Shown: piece by piece, positions 6,449-11,748 of the stretch | Layout of the letters: each line of letters starts with the position of its first letter | Position numbering within the stretch: position 1 is the stretch's first letter | Assembly: GCA_017467985.1 (NCBI GenBank) | Contig: JAFUJY010000121.1 | Coordinates: 1 to 11,748 of the forward strand | Length of the DNA: 11,748 bases | Reading direction: 5' to 3' | Source of the DNA: Bacillota bacterium | Lineage (GTDB): Bacteria; Bacillota; Clostridia; Lachnospirales; Bianqueaceae | The notes under the pieces: model-generated | Told to the model about the DNA's origin: nothing | The model's input: the letters and a program-made list of their open reading frames with translations, nothing else | Database searches by the model: none | Program-made: the position numbers and the translations under genes

Positions 6449-8984
6449 TTCTTACCGGCCCCACAATTCCACTGGGGGGCAAAGGCAGATAATTCGAGAA
6501 TTGATCTCGATAATGGTATCCTAGATTATTCAGCACCTCAATGCGGACCTGGTTTTCTCCCTTATACAGGCAGCCTTCGACTTCAAAGCGATAGGGTGCT
6601 CCTACGCATGCCCCACAATACTGGTCATTAATCCACAACTGGGCAATCTCACCTACACGACCCAGATCCAGCACATGAACGCTCTGGGGATCTGCCACCT
6701 TCAGCACACTTTCATAACGAATGGTTCCTGCATAATCCGGCAGCTTTCTGGCCAGATTCCCAAGACCCATATCCGGGCATTCCATCCAATCCTGCTGGGC
6801 TGCACTGCGCAGGGACACCTTCCACTGAAGATCCACATTTTGCAGATCATATTCACCATAGTCATAGGGACGGACCTCACCATCGTACTCACCGATATAC
6901 ACCACTACAGCCTGGCTGGCAGACAACTTCAAATGCAGCTTGTTTTCATCCTGCTCCGGCTTATACAACTGGTTGCGCCATGCATCATAAATCAACGCCT
7001 GTCCCTGGGGGATTCTTACCCAAGTATCAATTGTGCGGAAGATATCCTCGTTCCAGAACATGATCACATCCCGGCCATCCCGCTTAATGTAATAAAAACG
7101 CAGCGCCGGCTCCTGGCCCATAACCCAAATGTTCTTTCTTATATCATCTTCCACTTCTCCAAATACAGTCACCGTACATTTTGCCAGTCTGCCATTCAGG
7201 GGACGCAGATCCGAACTCATCCCCGGCATTTTATCAAGGAAAAGTACGGATACACCGGCTTTTGACAACCGGTCCATGGCATCAATCACTGCATCCGGCA
7301 AATAGGTACTGCCGGGCACAATCAATGCTCTATATTTTTCCTCATTGACTCTTAAACAATGGTCTTCAGCCGTGGCATTTACCAATACGTCCTGGGGAAT
7401 CAAGTCAAAATCCAGCTGACGACGGGTTAAAAACTTACATACCTTTTGCTGCAGCATATACTCGCCACCGGCCCATTCTGCCTCCGCATTATAATACACT
7501 GCCACATCCGCCTGATGCACACCATCCGTCAATACATGGGCCATGCGGGCCATATATCCCATCAATTCTCCAAACATTTCAAACTGGGTATTGTTGCCCT
7601 TGGCATAAAAATGGGGAGGACAATCCGGATCCGGATACTTGGGCGTAAATGCATGGGGAACAAAATAATTAATACCATTCACCAGCATGTGATCGGTAAT
7701 ATACTTCATCATGGGCACACCCTCGGCCCAGCCAAAGGCACCATATACCTCGCACATGGCCCGATTCTTCATCTGAGGATGAATGTGAGAATGGGAAGAT
7801 GCCAGCTTCGCCAGCATGTAATTGAAGAACTCTGGATCAGTGCGATTTCCGCTCACCGGTGCAGTGTGATCCAGATCCAAATGCCCCGGAATAATCTGCT
7901 GCAGCACAATGTCGCAGCCGGCCATATCCTGACCATCCAGTGCCCGGAAGAAGTGTCCCGCACCATAACCCAGTCGCTGATGGGTATTCATATCCTCAAT
8001 AATGTGTCCAATGTACAGCACACCATGCTCCCGACACCAATCTCCCAGTAAATAAGAGAAATTGTCCCTGTACAGCAGTGTAAGCACTTCCATATAGTTC
8101 TCCCGCAGCACCGGGGTCTTACCATCAATCTCATGCCACAATGCAGGCAAGAGACAACGAATCTCTTCCTCGCTGCGGCCGCACCGCTGGGCAATCATCT
8201 CCGGCAGGTCATCCCGCCAGGGAACCAACATATCTTCCTTACCCAGACGGCTGTTATAATCCTGTCCATCGTTGGCAAAGGAGGGTTCGTCCGAGAAAAA
8301 TCCCACAAAGGTATTGCCAAAATACTGGCTAAAATGATCATAATGGGGCTGATATACTGCATCAATCATGGCCTGACAAGATTCAGGTACCAGCATATCA
8401 ATATAATTGGCTTTAGAAGGTGAATAACTGCGATGGCTGCGGATTACATAATAGACCCGCCAAGCGCCCTCCGGAATATCCCACCAAACCAGACCATTTT
8501 CCACCTGATCCAGCAGATCAATCCCTTCACCATATACCACATTCTCGTTATTCTTCCGGCGATAGGCCACAACGGAAATCAGACTCTCATCTTCATCCAT
8601 CTCAGGCAGCAGCATGGCCATGTCTGCCTGGGGACCCACAAAATCATAATATACCGGCCGTACCACGGTCATACGCAGTTCCGGGTGATCCGCCAAATAA
8701 TTATTGGCATACCCCGTGGGGAAACGCTTGTCATCCAGCAGCCACACCCGCATACCTCGAGCCTTGGCCTCTTCCAGAATAAACCCAACGTCTTCCCACC
8801 ACTGCTCATGGCCAAACTCCTCATGGGTACGGCTTTCCACACAAAACTCCCCAAGACCGCAGCGCTGCATGGCCTCAATCTCTTGTCTTAATACCTCATG
8901 GGACTCTCCATGCTGCCAAAAGAAAGGCAGAATATGCTTCTTAGAGGGCTGATTCTGTAAACTTTCAAGAATTTTACGATCCAT
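6441..8984 (-). CDS. GH106-like cytoplasmic glycoside hydrolase
   Basis: An 847-residue protein resembling the GH106/alpha-L-rhamnosidase-like group of large hydrolases. The N-terminal TIM-barrel part shows PFFWQHGESHEVLRQEIEAM (20-39), then GMRVWLLDDKRFPTGYANN (77-95), the group's signature for a barrel entered at once without a leader. Candidate catalytic acidic residues are Asp232 and Glu233 in FFSDEPSF and Glu412 in MCEVYGAFGW. The block DHMLVNGINYFVPHAFT (431-447) is also typical. Residues about 490-590 form an alternating beta/alpha domain like the GATase-like domain of GH42-type enzymes (ALIVPGSTYLPDAVIDAM). Residues about 750-847 form a GH2-like beta-sandwich (VLDLGRVGEIAQLWIND, GENQVRIEVLNNLGYHYRD). 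There is no signal peptide or membrane segment, so it should act inside the cell on an imported or internal glycoside. The start has AAAGGAGG 7 nt upstream. It lies 13 nt after the GDPD gene, indicating co-transcription. The sugar removed is unknown, and rhamnose is only the family's best-known substrate. Confidence 0.8.
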   Translation of the reverse strand: MDRKILESLQNQPSKKHILPFFWQHGESHEVLRQEIEAMQRCGLGEFCVESRTHEEFGHEQWWEDVGFILEEAKARGMRVWLLDDKRFPTGYANNYLADHPELRMTVVRPVYYDFVGPQADMAMLLPEMDEDESLISVVAYRRKNNENVVYGEGIDLLDQVENGLVWWDIPEGAWRVYYVIRSHRSYSPSKANYIDMLVPESCQAMIDAVYQPHYDHFSQYFGNTFVGFFSDEPSFANDGQDYNSRLGKEDMLVPWRDDLPEMIAQRCGRSEEEIRCLLPALWHEIDGKTPVLRENYMEVLTLLYRDNFSYLLGDWCREHGVLYIGHIIEDMNTHQRLGYGAGHFFRALDGQDMAGCDIVLQQIIPGHLDLDHTAPVSGNRTDPEFFNYMLAKLASSHSHIHPQMKNRAMCEVYGAFGWAEGVPMMKYITDHMLVNGINYFVPHAFTPKYPDPDCPPHFYAKGNNTQFEMFGELMGYMARMAHVLTDGVHQADVAVYYNAEAEWAGGEYMLQQKVCKFLTRRQLDFDLIPQDVLVNATAEDHCLRVNEEKYRALIVPGSTYLPDAVIDAMDRLSKAGVSVLFLDKMPGMSSDLRPLNGRLAKCTVTVFGEVEDDIRKNIWVMGQEPALRFYYIKRDGRDVIMFWNEDIFRTIDTWVRIPQGQALIYDAWRNQLYKPEQDENKLHLKLSASQAVVVYIGEYDGEVRPYDYGEYDLQNVDLQWKVSLRSAAQQDWMECPDMGLGNLARKLPDYAGTIRYESVLKVADPQSVHVLDLGRVGEIAQLWINDQYCGACVGAPYRFEVEGCLYKGENQVRIEVLNNLGYHYRDQFSNYLPLPPSGIVGPVRIG

Positions 8985-8997
8985 GGTACTTCCTCCT

Positions 8998-9708
8998 TTA
9001 GATATTCTCTTTACTTAAATAGGCGGTCAAGCGATCCGGGAAGTTCACCGTCATGCCATCCACCTGCAGGTCACACATTTTCTTCATCAATTCCTGGCTG
9101 GACAGGCCCCAGGCTCGTACCCCAAGACCGGCTGCCCGACAGGCGGCCACATCTTCTTCCGTCAGATCCACTGCCTTGGGCGCCATCTCTTCACCGCCGA
9201 TGCTCATCAGCTTCTGCCGCTCCTCCTCATGGGCATATACCTGCAGCCAACCAATACGGGCAGCAGGATCCAGCTTTTTCACATTGGCCAAATACTCAAA
9301 ATGGAAACTGGTAATGGTGGCCCGATCCATCACTCCAAATTCCTTCAGCAGCGCCAGCGTACCGGACTCCACCCCTGCATCCTTTAATTCAATGGCAAAA
9401 TGAATCTTATAACAGGAAAACTTCTCCAAGAACTCCCGCAATGTTACAATTCTATCGTAAAATCCGCTAACACTGTTGCCAAACACCTTTACATTTTTTA
9501 ATTCCTCCAGGGTATAATCACACACCTTACCTTTGTGATCCGTCACCCGGTCCAAAGTATCGTCATGAAACAATATCAACTCCCCATCCTTGGTGATGGA
9601 AACATCCGTTTCAATACCATTGGCCCCCTGCAGCAGCCCCAAATAAAAGGATGAAAGTGTATTTTCCGGTGCATATTCACTGGCACCCCGATGAGCATAA
9701 TTAATCAT
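8998..9708 (-). CDS. Glycerophosphodiester phosphodiesterase (GDPD family)
   Basis: A 236-residue enzyme that hydrolyses glycerophosphodiesters (deacylated phospholipids, or glycerophospho-sugar fragments) to sn-glycerol 3-phosphate and an alcohol. It depends on a divalent metal. All active-site landmarks are present: HRG at 6-8, PENT at 14-17, E33 and D35 in GIETDV, HDDTLDR at 48-54 with the second catalytic His48, and E107/K109 in FAIELKD. The C-terminal barrel end, GLGVRAWGL and then VDGMTVNFPDRL, fits the usual pattern of Trp followed by a G-(V)-D-G-(I)-x-(T)-x-x-P-D block. There is no signal peptide, so it is a cytoplasmic UgpQ-like form. AGGAGG at 9718-9723 lies 9 nt before the ATG. It is the first gene of the minus-strand operon, driven by the promoter at 9746-9774, and is followed 13 nt later by a glycoside hydrolase, which hints that its substrate may carry a sugar. 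Confidence 0.93.
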   Translation of the reverse strand: MINYAHRGASEYAPENTLSSFYLGLLQGANGIETDVSITKDGELILFHDDTLDRVTDHKGKVCDYTLEELKNVKVFGNSVSGFYDRIVTLREFLEKFSCYKIHFAIELKDAGVESGTLALLKEFGVMDRATITSFHFEYLANVKKLDPAARIGWLQVYAHEEERQKLMSIGGEEMAPKAVDLTEEDVAACRAAGLGVRAWGLSSQELMKKMCDLQVDGMTVNFPDRLTAYLSKENI

Positions 9709-9745
9709 GATCTTTTACCTCCTGATTGATAAAAGCTTTTTCTCA

Positions 9746-9774
9746 AGTATACTCTATTGTTTTATAAAAATCAA
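9746..9774 (-). promoter_or_regulatory. Promoter of the GDPD-glycosidase-uvrC operon
   Basis: On the minus strand TTGATT (9769-9774) and TATACT (9746-9751) are separated by 17 nt. Transcription would start near 9739, about 30 nt before the GDPD ATG. The -35 box lies in the left arm of the inverted repeat at 9771-9795. Confidence 0.75.
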
Positions 9775-9795
9775 GATTCATCTTACCAATCTTGA
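9771..9795. promoter_or_regulatory. Inverted repeat spanning both divergent -35 boxes
   Basis: Arms TCAAGATT (9771-9778) and AATCTTGA (9788-9795) are perfect inverted copies with a 9-nt spacer. Each arm contains the TTGA of one divergent -35 box, which explains only the outer 4 bp of symmetry. The inner GATT/AATC is not required by either promoter. A dimeric regulator bound here would cover both promoters at once. No regulator gene is seen in the window. Confidence 0.5.
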
Positions 9796-9820
9796 CTTTG
9801 GTTTCTTCCTATATTATAAT
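9792..9820 (+). promoter_or_regulatory. Near-consensus sigma-A promoter of the C-S lyase gene
   Basis: TTGACT (9792-9797, five of six) and TATAAT (9815-9820, perfect) are spaced by 17 nt. Transcription would start near 9827, giving a leader of about 50 nt. This is the strongest-looking plus-strand promoter here and suggests good expression of the two plus-strand genes. Confidence 0.85.
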
Positions 9821-9842
9821 ACAGTAAAAGCTCGACAATAAT

Positions 9843-9858
9843 TTGGGCCAATGCCCAA
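9843..9858 (+). other. 5'-UTR hairpin before the C-S lyase ribosome binding site
   Basis: TTGGGC and GCCCAA form a 6-bp stem with a CAAT loop in the short leader, ending 5 nt before the AAAGGAG at 9864-9870. There is no U-tract. It could stabilise the transcript or affect ribosome access. It is too small to be a known riboswitch. Confidence 0.4.
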
Positions 9859-9879
9859 TCCACAAAGGAGATTTTTATT

Positions 9880-11061
9880 ATGACATACGATTTTACCACA
9901 TTAGTAAACCGTACCGGTATGGGTGCGGAAAAATGGGAAGGTATGTATCGTGCGAACCCCAATGTTCCTGCCGGTACCGTTCCGTTGTCCGTTGCTGACA
10001 TGGAGCTGAAGAATCCTCCTGAACTGTTAGAAGGCCTGAAGGAATACCTGGAGACTTCTATTTGGGGTTATACCAGTCCCACCGAGAGCTATTACAAATC
10101 CGTTCAGAACTGGATGCAGCGCCGCCACGGTTTCACTCCTCCCAAGGAGTGGTTTGTTCTGACCCCCGGCGTGGTTCCTGCTCTGTACAAAATGGTAGAA
10201 GCTTTCACCCAGCCTGGGGACAGCGTCCTGGTTACTTCCCCCGTTTACGGCCCCTTCTTCTCCGCTGCTCTGGCTAAGAATACCCGTACTCTGGTGGAAA
10301 ACCACATGATCTTAAAGGATAATGCTTATGACTTTGACTGGGAAGATTTTGAAGAAAAGACTGCCCGCCCCGAAGTAAAGCTGTACATCATGAGCAGCCC
10401 CCACAACCCCATTGGCCGCATCTGGACCCGTGAGGAATTACTGAAGATCGCTGACATTTGTCTGCGCAACAACGTATTTATCCTGTGTGATGAAATCCAC
10501 AGTGACCTGATTCTGCCCGGTTACAAGCATGTTTCCATGGGTACCTTTGAAGAAAAGTATCTGATGAACTGCGTAATCTGTACTGCTCCCAGTAAGACCT
10601 TCAACCTGGCCGGCTTCCAAACTTCCAATATCTTTATTCCCAATCCGGAATACCGCGCCAAGATTCAGAGTGCCGGCGGCTATTTCTCCCTGAATTTCCT
10701 GGGTTATAAGGCCTGTGAGCTGGCCTATGATCGCTGTGAAGAATGGCTGGAGGCTCTGCTGGTACACCTGGCTGAGAACAAGAAGATTTCTGAGGATTTC
10801 TTTGCTGAAAAGCTGCCTATGATTAAGGTTCATGAACTGCAGGGTACTTATCTGCAGTGGCTGGACTTCCGCGGTCTGGGTATGGATTCTGACGAGCTGC
10901 AGAACTTCCTGACCAACAAGGCCTATTTCTTCAGCGGCAATGGTCTAGGCTTTGGTGAAGATGGCCGCTGCTTCCAGCGTCTGAACCTGGCTTGTCCCAG
11001 CTGGGTATTGGAAGAAGCTCTGGAACGTCTTTACAATGCGATTATGGAACTGAAAAAGTAA
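9880..11061 (+). CDS. MalY/PatB family PLP-dependent C-S lyase (cystathionine beta-lyase type)
   Basis: A 393-residue fold-type I PLP enzyme of the class I/II aminotransferase superfamily. The MalY/PatB group cleaves cystathionine or cysteine conjugates to a thiol, pyruvate and ammonia. Family marks are the N-terminal FTTLVNRTGMGAEKWE, then PLSVADMELKNPP (35-47) and IWGYTSP (61-67). SPHNPIGR (173-180) includes the PLP-contacting Asn176. CDEIHSDL (203-210) holds Asp204, which pairs with the pyridine nitrogen. APSKTFNLAGFQTSN (236-250) holds the Schiff-base Lys239, and near the C terminus FQRLNLACPS carries the carboxylate-binding Arg. It is cytoplasmic, has no leader and is of normal length. 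AAAGGAG lies 9 nt before the ATG. Codon choice is skewed to CTG, AAG, GCT and CCC, consistent with good expression. It is followed 12 nt later by a metallophosphoesterase gene. An aminotransferase role is the main alternative, since annotation in this family is loose. Confidence 0.92.
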   Translation: MTYDFTTLVNRTGMGAEKWEGMYRANPNVPAGTVPLSVADMELKNPPELLEGLKEYLETSIWGYTSPTESYYKSVQNWMQRRHGFTPPKEWFVLTPGVVPALYKMVEAFTQPGDSVLVTSPVYGPFFSAALAKNTRTLVENHMILKDNAYDFDWEDFEEKTARPEVKLYIMSSPHNPIGRIWTREELLKIADICLRNNVFILCDEIHSDLILPGYKHVSMGTFEEKYLMNCVICTAPSKTFNLAGFQTSNIFIPNPEYRAKIQSAGGYFSLNFLGYKACELAYDRCEEWLEALLVHLAENKKISEDFFAEKLPMIKVHELQGTYLQWLDFRGLGMDSDELQNFLTNKAYFFSGNGLGFGEDGRCFQRLNLACPSWVLEEALERLYNAIMELKK

Positions 11062-11073
11062 AGGTATATAATT

Positions 11074-11748
11074 ATGAGATCTTTTGAGTTAACAAAAAAC
11101 TCTCTGTATGTAGATGCAGATAAGCCCTTCAAGATCCTGCACATCACCGACACACATATTGCCCGGGCAGATGAACGGGACAATACCCGCAAGCAGGAAC
11201 TGGCTCGTAAGCGTGCCGCAGCCTTTGAGGGTGAGGACCCCGGCTGTACGTTAGAATATTTTCGTTACAGTGTTCAGTATGCCAACGACCACCATATGCT
11301 ATTAGTCCATACCGGTGATCTGTTTGACTTTGTTTCCGAGAAGCACTGCGACATGGCTAAGGAAATTCTCACTTGGCCCAAGGATTATTTTATGGCTGTG
11401 GGGAATCATGAATTCAGTCAGTATCTGGGCGAGGCCTTCGAGGATGACAAATACCGCGCCCTGAGTTTTGATAAAGTTCAGGCTGCATTCCCAAAGTATA
11501 ACCTGCGTTTTGCCTCCCGTGTCTATAACGGTGTAAATCTCATTGCTATCGATAATAGTTATTATGATTTTTCCGCAGATCAGCTGGAAAGCTTAAAGGA
11601 AGAGGCAAAAAAGGGCCTGCCCATGCTCTTCTTCTTCCATACACCCCTTTATACCCCTGAGTTGTACAATGATGTGGTTATCAACCACAAGAACTCTTGC
11701 GCTTATTGCATCGGTGTTCCCCAGGAAAAGATGATGATGTATGATGAC
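11074..11748 (+). CDS. Calcineurin-like metallophosphoesterase (3' end outside window)
   Basis: An open frame of 225 codons runs from the ATG at 11074 to the window edge without a stop. Residues 20-28, KILHITDTH, give the first metal-binding motif (Asp26, His28). VHTGDLFD (78-85) gives Asp82, AVGNHEF (108-114) gives Asn111 and His112, and FFHTPLY (187-193) gives a further metal ligand, His189. These make it a dinuclear-metal phosphoesterase of the calcineurin-like superfamily. The last GHxH-type motif is expected beyond the window. No leader peptide is visible, so it is probably cytoplasmic. The substrate cannot be told; phosphomonoesters, phosphodiesters and nucleotides are all possible. AAAGG at 11060-11064 overlaps the stop codon of the preceding C-S lyase gene and lies 9 nt before the ATG, so the two are surely co-transcribed. 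Codon use resembles the C-S lyase gene. Confidence 0.88.
   Translation, partial: MRSFELTKNSLYVDADKPFKILHITDTHIARADERDNTRKQELARKRAAAFEGEDPGCTLEYFRYSVQYANDHHMLLVHTGDLFDFVSEKHCDMAKEILTWPKDYFMAVGNHEFSQYLGEAFEDDKYRALSFDKVQAAFPKYNLRFASRVYNGVNLIAIDNSYYDFSADQLESLKEEAKKGLPMLFFFHTPLYTPELYNDVVINHKNSCAYCIGVPQEKMMMYDD

Noticed and set aside
9843..9858. Leader hairpin of the C-S lyase gene as an S-box or other sulfur riboswitch
   Set aside because: The leader from the predicted start is only about 50 nt and holds a single 6-bp stem, far too small for a SAM or other known riboswitch. There is no terminator or long conserved core.
10027..10833. Minus-strand open frames opposite the C-S lyase gene
   Set aside because: They lie antisense to a conserved PLP enzyme whose active-site lysine and DEIH motif are intact, and they show no family features of their own.

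Overview
The window looks like ordinary chromosome from a low-to-moderate GC Gram-positive anaerobe. Class Clostridia is most likely and a gut Lachnospiraceae relative is plausible. The grounds are strong AGGAGG-type ribosome binding sites, near-consensus sigma-A promoters with 17-nt spacers, compact hairpin terminators and Bacillota-style UvrC, HflX and GH18 proteins. I see no phage, insertion sequence, CRISPR, tRNA or rRNA. The longest gene-free stretches are 183 nt (2191-2373) and 171 nt (9709-9879), and both carry recognisable promoters.

Left part (1-2373, minus strand): the 5' end of an hflX-type GTPase gene, cut by the window edge, lies downstream of a membrane-anchored GH18 glycosidase with SH3-like and copper-amine-oxidase-like domains. 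The GH18 gene has its own good promoter. A 12-bp hairpin separates it from hflX and leaves almost no room for a separate hflX promoter.

Middle part (2374-9708, minus strand): five closely spaced genes are read in the order glycerophosphodiester phosphodiesterase, cytoplasmic GH106-like glycosidase, uvrC, plsC-type acyltransferase, and CNNM/CorC-type transporter with CBS domains. They start at a promoter near 9746-9774 and end at a strong terminator at 2339-2368. A second promoter overlaps the uvrC stop codon and can drive the last two genes alone. Three of the five concern membrane lipid or envelope (GDPD, PlsC, CNNM), one is a sugar hydrolase, and uvrC is DNA repair.

Right part (9709-11748, plus strand): a compact divergent promoter region has both -35 boxes lying in one inverted repeat. 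It drives a MalY/PatB-type PLP C-S lyase with a near-perfect promoter, followed 12 nt later by a calcineurin-like metallophosphoesterase cut by the window edge.

I do not see a clearly new system. The points most worth a second look are the shared dyad in the divergent promoter region, the GDPD plus glycosidase pair at the head of the uvrC operon, the hairpin placed just before the hflX ribosome binding site, the paired hairpins (one with a GNRA loop) at the glycosidase-uvrC junction, and the acidic Ser/Glu linker inside the GH18 protein.
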